From positions 62,001-126,000 of the forward strand of contig CACXMA010000001.1 of NCBI GenBank assembly GCA_902768665.1: a stretch of 64,000 bases of DNA. The letters are read 5' to 3'. The notes beneath the pieces were generated by a model. It ran no database searches and was not told where the DNA came from. It was given only the letters and a program-made list of their open reading frames with translations. Positions 7,790-15,126 of this stretch are shown piece after piece; position 1 is the first letter of the stretch; each line of letters opens with the position of its first letter. Position numbers and translations under genes: made by a program. The DNA comes from an uncultured Bacteroidia bacterium. Its GTDB lineage: Bacteria; Bacteroidota; Bacteroidia; Bacteroidales; UBA932.

Positions 7790-8311
7790 ATGGGTAAACA
7801 CAGTATTGAAGAGAGATTGGTCGCCGTACAGAGATATCTAAACGGTGAAGCATCAACTCTCATTGCAAGGCAAACGGGCATTGATCATCACGACATCATT
7901 GTTTATGCCATGCGTTATCAAAGAGAGGGTATGGCAGGCCTTGAGGATCGATTACGTCAAGACAAATCAAAACAGGAAAAGCTTAATGCAATCAATGAAT
8001 ATCTGAAAGAATCGTTAACTTTGGAAGAAATTGCCGTGAAACACGAAGTAAGCGTTGGTTGCTTCAAGAACTGGCTGCGCGCTTATCGACGTGGCGACAC
8101 GGAATCGTTACGGGACAAACGGTTTGATTCAAGAATAAAGACAGTAATGGCTAAATCACAAAAAGATCCTTCCGATATGACCAAGGAGGAACTCCAGGAC
8201 CTGGTGAAGGATCTTGCAGCCGAGAATGCGCTGTTAAAAAAAGTGAAAGCCTTAGTCGAAAAGAGGGAGGCCCAAAAACACGTGACTGGGTTCAAGCCAT
8301 CCAAGAACTAA
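7790..8311 (+). CDS. IS3-family transposase OrfA (HTH)
   Basis: A 173-residue DNA-binding half of the transposase with two helix-turn-helix regions (about 8-50 and 60-105, including LTLEEIAVKHEVSVGCFKNW) and a C-terminal leucine-rich heptad segment (ENALLKKVKALVEKRE). The ATG at 7790 matches the family start. A slippery A-AAA-AAA-G run at 8236-8243 is in phase for -1 frameshifting into orfB, which would make the OrfAB transposase. Confidence 0.9.
   Translation: MGKHSIEERLVAVQRYLNGEASTLIARQTGIDHHDIIVYAMRYQREGMAGLEDRLRQDKSKQEKLNAINEYLKESLTLEEIAVKHEVSVGCFKNWLRAYRRGDTESLRDKRFDSRIKTVMAKSQKDPSDMTKEELQDLVKDLAAENALLKKVKALVEKREAQKHVTGFKPSKN
8236..8243 (+). promoter_or_regulatory. programmed -1 frameshift site of the IS3 element
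   Basis: Seven A followed by G, read as TTA-AAA-AAA-GTG in the orfA frame. After a -1 slip the frame continues without stop as KKSESLSRK ... WVQAIQELRREHDL into OrfB, the usual IS3 junction. Confidence 0.72.
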
Positions 8312-8334
8312 GGCGTGAGCATGACCTTGACAGA

Positions 8335-9129
8335 TTGTTAAGGATCAAAAGGATGGCACGTTCTACGTTCTATTATCATTTAAAAAGAATGGGACTTTCT
8401 GATGGTTACGATAGCCTCAGAGAGGATATCTATCGTATATATGAAGACAATCGGGGCTGGTATGGTTACCGGCGAATCACCTTTGCTTTACGCAATGAAG
8501 GAACCTGGATTAATCATAAGACTGTCCAGAAGCTGATGGGGCAGCTGCACTTGAAGGGTAAGCAGAAAAAAGTCCATTACCGTTCTTTCAAAGGAGAAGT
8601 CGGGGTCGTAGCTCCCAACGTAATTGACCGTAACTTCAAATCTGATAAGCCCTATCAGAAAATGACGACTGACGTATCCCAGGTTACGATAAAGGATACC
8701 AAAATGTTCTTCTCTCCTTTGCTGGATATGTACAATGGTGAGATTATAACCTACACTATAACAGACCGCCCAGATCTACATATGGTAACCGATATGCTAA
8801 ACCAGGCACTTCAAGAAATCAGTATTCCTGAGGGCTGTATGATACATTCTGACCAAGGTTGGCATTATCAGCATAAATACTATCAAAAGTTATTGAAAGA
8901 CAATGGAATAATACAAAGTATGTCAAGGAAGGGTAACTGCCTGGATAACGCCATGATGGAAAACTTCTTTGGGATAATGAAATCAGAGTTGCTATATTTG
9001 TACAAGTGGGACAGCATGGAGCAGTTCAAAGCAGCTCTCCGAGAGTATGTCGAATACTACAACAACAAACGAATCAAACTACGGTTAAACGGACTGAGTC
9101 CGGTACAATACCGAACTCAGAACACATAA
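8335..9129 (+). CDS. IS3-family transposase OrfB (DDE integrase domain)
   Basis: The catalytic half, 264 residues from the first ATG, but the frame is open back to the frameshift site, so it is normally made as the C-terminal part of OrfAB. The DDE triad is visible in TTDVSQVTI, IHSDQGWHYQH and NAMMENFFGIMKSEL. The HTH_21-like segment RDNRGWYGYRRIT (here EDNRGWYGYRRIT) precedes it. No disruption is seen, so the element may be active. Confidence 0.93.
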   Translation: MLRIKRMARSTFYYHLKRMGLSDGYDSLREDIYRIYEDNRGWYGYRRITFALRNEGTWINHKTVQKLMGQLHLKGKQKKVHYRSFKGEVGVVAPNVIDRNFKSDKPYQKMTTDVSQVTIKDTKMFFSPLLDMYNGEIITYTITDRPDLHMVTDMLNQALQEISIPEGCMIHSDQGWHYQHKYYQKLLKDNGIIQSMSRKGNCLDNAMMENFFGIMKSELLYLYKWDSMEQFKAALREYVEYYNNKRIKLRLNGLSPVQYRTQNT

Positions 9130-9176
9130 ATATCTATTATTAACCGTCCAACTTTTGGGGTGCACATCAGCTGCGC

Positions 9177-9212
9177 GGGGAGAGTGGGGCGCGGGGGGTG
9201 CGGGGAGCGGGG
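9177..9212 (+). other. G-quadruplex-type G-run cluster
   Basis: Five runs of at least four G (9177-9180, 9186-9189, 9193-9198, 9202-9205, 9209-9212) with 3-5 base spacers, directly beyond the IS and about 30 bases before the GH2 promoter. It fits a G4 consensus on the coding strand. With the purine tract at 7700-7733 it is the other half of a G-rich stretch split by the IS. Confidence 0.6.
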
Positions 9213-9240
9213 CGGTTTTGGGAAATACCTATATTTTTGG

Positions 9241-9249
9241 TACTTTTGT
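9241..9249 (+). promoter_or_regulatory. -7 box of the GH2-GH29 operon
   Basis: TACTTTTGT fits TAnnTTTG, 28 bases before the GH2 ATG. An overlapping TATTTTTGG (9232-9240) is an alternative. Confidence 0.6.
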
Positions 9250-9277
9250 AGACTGCACATAATTGATTCGCGAAGCC

Positions 9278-12200
9278 ATGACCCATAGAGCCCTCCTTCT
9301 CACGGCCTTTGCCGCCGTCCTTCTCGTTTCCTGCAAGGAAGACCCGCAGCCGGAAAGACTCCCTTACTGGCAGGACATCAATGTCACCTCCGTCAACGCC
9401 GAGACCCGCCGCACCGAGACCGTTTTCTTCCCGACCCGGGAGGCGGCCCTGCAGGAGAGTTTCCGTCAGAGCCCCAACTATGTGGATCTCAACGGCACCT
9501 GGGACTTCCGTTACTTCGACGACCACCATGAGATGGAGGCCTTCGTGGAGGAGGTCGCCGGGACCGCATCCCAGGCGATTGAATGGAACCCGATCCGGGT
9601 TCCGGGGAACTGGGAGGTACAGGGCTATGGCATAGCGATTTACACCAACCAGCCCTACGACTTCTGCCCCAAGGATCCGCAGCCGCCGACCCTGCCGGAA
9701 GTTGTTCCCGGCGGCGTCTACCACCGGCAGTTCACCGTTCCGGCGCAGTGGGCTGGCCGGCGCGTGTATCTCAATCTCGCCGCGGCGAAATCGGGTGTCT
9801 ATGTCTATGTCAATGGCCGCGAGGTGGGCTACAGCGAGGATTCCAAGTCTCTTGCCCGCTATGACATCAGCCCGTATGTCCGGGAAGGCGAGAACGACCT
9901 CCTCCTGAAGATTTACCGCTACAGCACGGGCTCCTATCTCGAATGCCAGGACTTCTGGCGCATCAGCGGCATCGAGCGCGACGTCTATCTCTCCAGTGAA
10001 GCCAACGGGGCGACGCTCCGGGACTTCCGCGTCGTCTCCACCCTCGACGAGACCCTCACCGACGGCCTTTTCCGCCTCCGGGTCGAAGGCGACATCCCCG
10101 ACTTCGGCTGGCAGCTGCTGGACCGGAAGGATACGCTCGTGCTGGAGGGACAGGGCCCGGTCCGCGACTCCGCCACATTCGAGGGCCGCGTCCCGCAGGT
10201 CCGCCCGTGGAGCGCCGAGACACCGAATCTCTACCAGCTCGTTCTTCGCGTCGGCGATGAATATACCCGCTTCCACGTGGGCTTCCGCCGCCTCGAAATC
10301 AAGGATTACCCGATCGGTGACGAGCGCACGGTCCGCTGCTTCCTCGTGAACGGCCAGCCCGTCAAGTTCAAGGGCGTCAACCTCCACGAACACAGCGAGT
10401 CGACAGGCCACTATACCGACCGAGAGCAGATCCTGCAGGACCTCACCCTGATGCGTGCGGCCAACATCAACGCCATCCGCACCTGCCACTATCCCCAGCC
10501 GCGCGAGTTCTACGAGCTCTGCGACTCCCTCGGCTTCTATGTCTACGACGAGGCCAACATCGAGTCCCACGGCATGGGCTACCGGCCCGAGCGCACGCTC
10601 GGCAACAACCCCGACTGGTATGCCAAGCACGAGGACCGCATCCTCAACATGTACCGCCGCACGGCGAACTACCCCTGCGTCACCATCCTTTCCCTCGGCA
10701 ACGAGGCCGGCAACGGCGAGAACTTCTACCGCTGCTACTCTCTCCTCAAGGACCTGGAGCGCGAGGGTCAGAACCGCCCCGTCTGCTACGAACGCGCCGA
10801 ATATGACTGGAATACGGACATGATCGTCCCGCAGTACCCGGGCGCCGACTGGTTCCGGGCGATGGGCGAGGGATATGGCGACCGTCCCGTCTGCCCGTCC
10901 GAGTATGCCCATGCGATGGGTAACAGCACGGGCTCGCTCGACCTCCAGTGGGAAGCCATCTACGCCTGGCCGCACCTGCAGGGCGCCTTCATCTGGGACT
11001 GGGTGGACCAGGGCCTTGCCGCGACCGACTCCCTCGGCCGGAAGTACTGGAACTACGGCGGTGACTACGGCAAGGACGCTCCTTCCGACGCGAACTTCCT
11101 CTGCAACGGCATCGTCAATCCCGACCGCAACCCGCACCCGGGCTACTGGGAGGTCCGCCATGTGTATCAGGACGCCGCCGTCGTGGGCCGTATCCCCGAA
11201 AAGGGCGCCTTCCGCCTCGTGAACCGCTTCTACTTCCGCGACCTCAACGACTTCAAGCTCAGCTACACCATCCTGGCCGACGGCGAGAAGGTCAAGGACG
11301 GCGTCTTCGCCTTCAACGAGCTCGTCACCGTGGGCCCGCAGGGCTATTTCGACTTCACCCTGCCGATGCCGAAGTTCGAGCCGAAGAAAGAGTACTTCAT
11401 CAACTTCTCCCTGACGGCCCTGCACGACGGTCCGCTCGTGAAAAAGGGCCAGGAAATCGCCGCCGACCAGATCCTTCTCCATGCCCCCGTGCTGGCCCCG
11501 AAGGCCCCTGCGCGGGCTCCGGTGAGCGTCTATGAGAACGAGGAGCGCATCGTGCTGACCTCCGGCAAGGCGGAACTCGAATTCGACCGCGGTCTCGGCC
11601 GCATCACCTACTGGCGCATCGACGGGGACGACCTCGTAGACCCGGCCTTCGGCATCCGCCCGAATTACTGGCGCGGTCCGACCGACAACGACTACGGCAA
11701 CGGCCTCCCGCGGCGCGACCAGGCCTGGAAGCAGGCCTCGCTGACCCCGGAAGTGGATTCCCTCGCGGTGTCCGACGGCGGGCGCATCACCGTCCGCTAC
11801 AAGCTGCCTAACGGCGCTAAGCTCCTGGGGACCATCGAGCTGCTTGCCGGCGGCGCGCTCCGGCTCGGCGGCGACTTCCGCGGCGGGGACCGTCCCGACC
11901 GTCCTGTCGCCTGGAACGAGCAGAAGCCCGAACAGGCGAACGACATCCCGCGCATCGGCATCCGCACCCGGGTGCCGCAGGGGCAGTGGGACCGCTTCCG
12001 CTACTATGGCCGCGGACCGGTGGAGAACTACTGCGACCGCTTCAGCGGGGCATTCGTCGGCGTCTACGAGTCCACGCCCGAGCAGGAGTTCTATCCCTAT
12101 GTCCGTCCGCAGGAGACTGGCCACCATACCGGCATGCGCTGGCTGGAAGGCACGTCCTTCACGGTGCTGGCCGTGGATGAGCCCTTCGAGTGCAACGTGC

Positions 12201-12490
12201 TGAAACAGTATCTCGAGGACCTCGACAGCGAGGAAGCGACCTGGTGCGACTACCAGTGGAACAACTTCGATCCGGCCGCGGAGAAAGATCCCGCTAAGGT
12301 CCGGAATGCGATGCGCCGGCAGACGCACCTTATCGACATCCCGGTCCGCGAGACCGTGGAAATCTCCATTGACGCCCGGATGGCCGGTGTCGGCGGCTAC
12401 GACAGCTGGGGTTCCTGGCCGGAGCAGGACAGAAACCTCTGGGACAATCGCGACTACAGCTGGCGTTTCCTGCTCGTTCCGAACAAGTAA
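9278..12490 (+). CDS. GH2 beta-galactosidase, lipoprotein
   Basis: Hydrolyses terminal beta-galactosides, probably from host glycans. The 1070-residue product starts with a lipoprotein signal ending LLVSC, so it is membrane-anchored in the periplasm or at the surface. Domain order: galactose-binding sandwich (about 60-220, with VPGNWEVQGYG), Ig-like domain (220-340), TIM barrel (340-640), then a C-terminal Bgal small chain (760-1065). The acid/base Glu is in LSLGNEAGNG and the nucleophile Glu in CPSEYAHAMGNS. The ATG at 9278 gives the proper signal peptide. It is followed without a gap by the GH29 gene. Confidence 0.92.
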   Translation: MTHRALLLTAFAAVLLVSCKEDPQPERLPYWQDINVTSVNAETRRTETVFFPTREAALQESFRQSPNYVDLNGTWDFRYFDDHHEMEAFVEEVAGTASQAIEWNPIRVPGNWEVQGYGIAIYTNQPYDFCPKDPQPPTLPEVVPGGVYHRQFTVPAQWAGRRVYLNLAAAKSGVYVYVNGREVGYSEDSKSLARYDISPYVREGENDLLLKIYRYSTGSYLECQDFWRISGIERDVYLSSEANGATLRDFRVVSTLDETLTDGLFRLRVEGDIPDFGWQLLDRKDTLVLEGQGPVRDSATFEGRVPQVRPWSAETPNLYQLVLRVGDEYTRFHVGFRRLEIKDYPIGDERTVRCFLVNGQPVKFKGVNLHEHSESTGHYTDREQILQDLTLMRAANINAIRTCHYPQPREFYELCDSLGFYVYDEANIESHGMGYRPERTLGNNPDWYAKHEDRILNMYRRTANYPCVTILSLGNEAGNGENFYRCYSLLKDLEREGQNRPVCYERAEYDWNTDMIVPQYPGADWFRAMGEGYGDRPVCPSEYAHAMGNSTGSLDLQWEAIYAWPHLQGAFIWDWVDQGLAATDSLGRKYWNYGGDYGKDAPSDANFLCNGIVNPDRNPHPGYWEVRHVYQDAAVVGRIPEKGAFRLVNRFYFRDLNDFKLSYTILADGEKVKDGVFAFNELVTVGPQGYFDFTLPMPKFEPKKEYFINFSLTALHDGPLVKKGQEIAADQILLHAPVLAPKAPARAPVSVYENEERIVLTSGKAELEFDRGLGRITYWRIDGDDLVDPAFGIRPNYWRGPTDNDYGNGLPRRDQAWKQASLTPEVDSLAVSDGGRITVRYKLPNGAKLLGTIELLAGGALRLGGDFRGGDRPDRPVAWNEQKPEQANDIPRIGIRTRVPQGQWDRFRYYGRGPVENYCDRFSGAFVGVYESTPEQEFYPYVRPQETGHHTGMRWLEGTSFTVLAVDEPFECNVLKQYLEDLDSEEATWCDYQWNNFDPAAEKDPAKVRNAMRRQTHLIDIPVRETVEISIDARMAGVGGYDSWGSWPEQDRNLWDNRDYSWRFLLVPNK

Positions 12491-13948
12491 ATGAAAAAGT
12501 TGGTGCTTTGTGCAGCAGCGGCTGTGCTGCTCTCCTGCGGCGCCCCGAAGCAGGTGGCGCCCGCTCCTTTCGGCGCCGTCCCGTCCGCCGGGCAGCTGGC
12601 CTGGCAGCGGCAGGAAATGCTCATGTTCTTCCATTTCGGTCCCGCGACCTTCTCCGGCTATGACGGCGAGAACCCTTCCTGCGGCGGCGAGCCGTGGAGC
12701 GAACAGCTGCTGCTGGACCATTATGCCCCTGCCGCCATCGACGCGGACCAGTGGGTGCGGGTCGCCCGCGACTGCGGTTTCCGCGGCATCATCGTCACCG
12801 CCAAGCACCACGACGGTTTCTGCCTCTGGGACAATCCGGTAAGTACTACCGACGTGGCGAATCCCGCCTGTCGGAACCATACCGACGTCCTCGCGGAACT
12901 CCGCCGTGCCTGCGACAGGTACGGACTCAGCATGGGCATCTACCTCTCGCCCTGGGACCGCATGATCGAAGCGGAAGGGGTTCCGACGGAGGAATATGAA
13001 ACCCGCTACAAAGCCGCCCTGTCCGATCTGATGGCCCGCTACGCCCCGGTCTCGGAAATCTGGTTCGACGGGAACCACGCCGGCTCCTTCGACTGGCCCG
13101 CCGTGATCCGGGTGGTGCTGGAGGCCAATCCGGACTGCGTCATCTTCTCCAACGGCGGCCCCGGCTGCCGCTGGGTGGGCAACGAAGCCGGCATCGCGGG
13201 GGAGACCAGCTGGAGCACCCTCGACATCGCGGGCCGGGGACTGAGCCCTTCCGTCCTGCCCGGCGATTACGCAAGCTATCTGGCGCAGGGAGATGAGGGC
13301 GCAGCCGCCTGGTGCCCCGCCGAGAGCGATTTTTCGCTGCAGCGCGTCGGTGACACGAACGGCTGGTTCCATGGCCCCGGCGACCCCCGCCGCAGCGCCG
13401 GCGAGCTCCTGGACCTTTATTATAAAACGGTCGGCCGCAACAGTCTTTTCCTGCTCAACGTGCCGCCGTCCGCCGGGGGCGTGCTGGACAGTGCCGACGT
13501 TGAGGTCCTGACGCAGTTCGCCCGGCTGCGGGAGCGCGTTTTCGAGCGCGATCTTGCCGAGGGAGCCACGGCCGTGGCCTCCCGGGAGCGGGAGGGATTC
13601 GGCGCGCAGAAGCTCCTGGAGGGCGACGGGGACAGCTACTATGCCGCCCCGGACGGCGTGACGGCGGTCGATATTGAGATCACCCTTCCGGAGCCGCAGA
13701 CCTTCAATCTCGTGCAGTTGCAGGAGTACATTCCCTTGGGGCAGCGGGTGAAGTCTTTCGTCATTCAGGTCCGTTCGGATGGCCGCTGGGAAGACTGGGC
13801 GGAAGGAACGACCGTCGGATACAAGCGCATCCTCGTCGGGCCCGCCGTCACGGCCGACGCCGTCCGGATCCGCATCACGGAGGCCCTGGCCTGTCCCGTC
13901 CTGAACGGATTCGGGCTTTACTCGGACCCGCGCAATCCCTGCCGATAA
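12491..13948 (+). CDS. GH29 alpha-L-fucosidase, lipoprotein
   Basis: Removes alpha-linked L-fucose from glycans. The ATG immediately follows the stop of the GH2 gene, so the two are one operon. The 485-residue protein has a lipoprotein signal ending LLSC, a TIM barrel with MFFHFGPATFSG and TAKHHDGFCLWDNP, the nucleophile Asp in SEIWFDGNHAG, and a C-terminal beta-sandwich (about 350-485) resembling an F5/8 type C/CBM32 module. Together with GH2 it would trim Gal and Fuc caps. Confidence 0.9.
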   Translation: MKKLVLCAAAAVLLSCGAPKQVAPAPFGAVPSAGQLAWQRQEMLMFFHFGPATFSGYDGENPSCGGEPWSEQLLLDHYAPAAIDADQWVRVARDCGFRGIIVTAKHHDGFCLWDNPVSTTDVANPACRNHTDVLAELRRACDRYGLSMGIYLSPWDRMIEAEGVPTEEYETRYKAALSDLMARYAPVSEIWFDGNHAGSFDWPAVIRVVLEANPDCVIFSNGGPGCRWVGNEAGIAGETSWSTLDIAGRGLSPSVLPGDYASYLAQGDEGAAAWCPAESDFSLQRVGDTNGWFHGPGDPRRSAGELLDLYYKTVGRNSLFLLNVPPSAGGVLDSADVEVLTQFARLRERVFERDLAEGATAVASREREGFGAQKLLEGDGDSYYAAPDGVTAVDIEITLPEPQTFNLVQLQEYIPLGQRVKSFVIQVRSDGRWEDWAEGTTVGYKRILVGPAVTADAVRIRITEALACPVLNGFGLYSDPRNPCR

Positions 13949-13972
13949 CTGCAATTCGGACTGTAAATTGGG

Positions 13973-14003
13973 CGATTTGTCGTTAAATCTGGCCGATTTG
14001 TCG
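13973..14003 (+). repeat. CGATTTGTCG direct repeat upstream of lacI
   Basis: CGATTTGTCG occurs at 13973-13982 and 13994-14003, a 21 bp step, so both lie on one face of the helix. Each is preceded by a related TAAAT..GG. It may be a binding site for a regulator; no family is recognised. Confidence 0.4.
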
Positions 14004-14016
14004 CCAAGACTGGGTT

Positions 14017-14040
14017 AAAATGATTTAGCAAAACCATTTT
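14017..14040 (+). promoter_or_regulatory. candidate LacI-family operator
   Basis: AAAATGATTTAG is followed directly by CAAAACCATTTT, a 24 bp palindrome with 10 of 12 pairs matching and a central G-C step as LacI-type operators have. It ends six bases before the -7 box TAACTTTGG (14046-14054), so binding would block the lacI-GH92 promoter. Autoregulation is inferred. Confidence 0.55.
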
Positions 14041-14045
14041 TTTCT

Positions 14046-14054
14046 TAACTTTGG
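14046..14054 (+). promoter_or_regulatory. -7 box of the lacI-GH92 operon
   Basis: TAACTTTGG matches TAnnTTTG, 40 bases before the lacI ATG and immediately downstream of the operator palindrome. Confidence 0.65.
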
Positions 14055-14094
14055 TTGGGAGAAACGTCAATCGCAGATCTCCATCCAGAGCACT

Positions 14095-15126
14095 ATGACG
14101 AAGCATATCACCATCAAGGACATCGCGAGGGAAGCGGGTGTATCCGTGTCATTGGTCTCCTTCGTGATGAACAACCGCATCGGTGCGGACGGCAAACGGA
14201 AGTATCGCGTCAGCGAGGACACGCGTCTTCGCGTGCTGGAAGTGGCCCGCCGCCTCAATTACCAGCCCAATTCCGCAGCCCGCAATCTGCGCCAGGGCAG
14301 GACCCACGTCATCGGGGCCGTCCTGTCCGACATGTCCAACATCTTCTACGGCTCCATCGCCCGTCAGCTGGAGGATCTGGCCATCGCGCATGGTTTTACC
14401 CTCCTGATCGGCAGCACGGACGAGGATCCCGGGAAATTCGACAGCGTCGTGAGGACCTTCCTCGAGAAGGATGTCGAAGGCTTCATCGTGGTCCCGGCCG
14501 CGGGCTGCGACGAGACGATGAATTATCTCCAGGACGCCGGTGTTCCGACGGTAGTCATCGACCGCCACTTCCCCTATCTGCGCGTCCCCAATGTGATTAC
14601 GGACAACGAAGATGCGATGGAGAAAGCCTTCGCCGCCCTCCTGCAGCAGGGCGCGAAGCGCATCCACATGGTCTCCTACGGCATGCGCATCTCCTCCATC
14701 ATCGACCGTGAGACCGCCTTCGCGCGCTGTCTTCGCCAAAGCGGCGTCGAGGATCCGGAGGGGCGGATTTCCCGCGTCTCCTTCGATATGAAGCCGGAGG
14801 AGCCCGGGCAGATTGTCGACCGCCTGCTCGCGGACGGCTGCGACGGCCTCGTCATCGCCTCCAACATGCCCGCCGTTTCCATCATCAAGGCCCTGTTCCG
14901 CCGCAAGGTCCGGATCCAGAAGGACATCTGGATCGTCTCCTTCGACTACTCCAACGTCTACGGCCTCTTCGATCCGGCCATTCCCTATATCCAGCAGCCG
15001 CTGGCGGAGATTACCCGGAAGGCCTCCGACATCCTCTTCCACCTGATCGAGCTGCGAAACGCCGGCGGCGACATCCGTGGGGAGAACGCCCGCTACGTCT
15101 ACGAAGGAACCCTGATCCAGGAATGA
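14095..15126 (+). CDS. LacI-family transcriptional regulator
   Basis: A 343-residue sugar-responsive repressor. The N-terminal HTH reads TIKDIAREAGVSVSLVSFVM, followed by the hinge helix LNYQPNSAARNLR and a periplasmic-binding-protein-like effector domain (HVIGAVLSDMSNIFYG onwards). Its ATG-TGA overlap with the following GH92 gene shows co-transcription. It probably controls this glycoside hydrolase locus through the palindrome at 14017-14040. The effector sugar cannot be told from sequence. Confidence 0.9.
   Translation: MTKHITIKDIAREAGVSVSLVSFVMNNRIGADGKRKYRVSEDTRLRVLEVARRLNYQPNSAARNLRQGRTHVIGAVLSDMSNIFYGSIARQLEDLAIAHGFTLLIGSTDEDPGKFDSVVRTFLEKDVEGFIVVPAAGCDETMNYLQDAGVPTVVIDRHFPYLRVPNVITDNEDAMEKAFAALLQQGAKRIHMVSYGMRISSIIDRETAFARCLRQSGVEDPEGRISRVSFDMKPEEPGQIVDRLLADGCDGLVIASNMPAVSIIKALFRRKVRIQKDIWIVSFDYSNVYGLFDPAIPYIQQPLAEITRKASDILFHLIELRNAGGDIRGENARYVYEGTLIQE

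Larger units (their letters stand above)
7743..9169 (+). mobile_element. IS3-family (IS150-type) insertion sequence, apparently intact
   Basis: A 1427 bp element bounded by ~24 bp imperfect inverted repeats: left TGACATGACCCCCAAAAGTT, right (reverse complement) TGATGTGCACCCCAAAAGTT. It is flanked by a 3 bp direct repeat GCT (7740-7742 and 9170-9172), consistent with the target duplication of this group. It contains orfA and orfB in the -1 relation. GC content is far below the surrounding DNA. It interrupted a G-rich tract (34 uninterrupted purines at 7700-7733; G-runs at 9177-9212). Confidence 0.92.

Noticed and set aside
9167..13954. 1595-codon open frame on the minus strand opposite GH2 and GH29
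   Set aside because: It is the antisense shadow of two clear glycoside hydrolases in GC-rich DNA; the translation is low-complexity (Val/Ala/Gly/Arg/Asp rich) with no domain.
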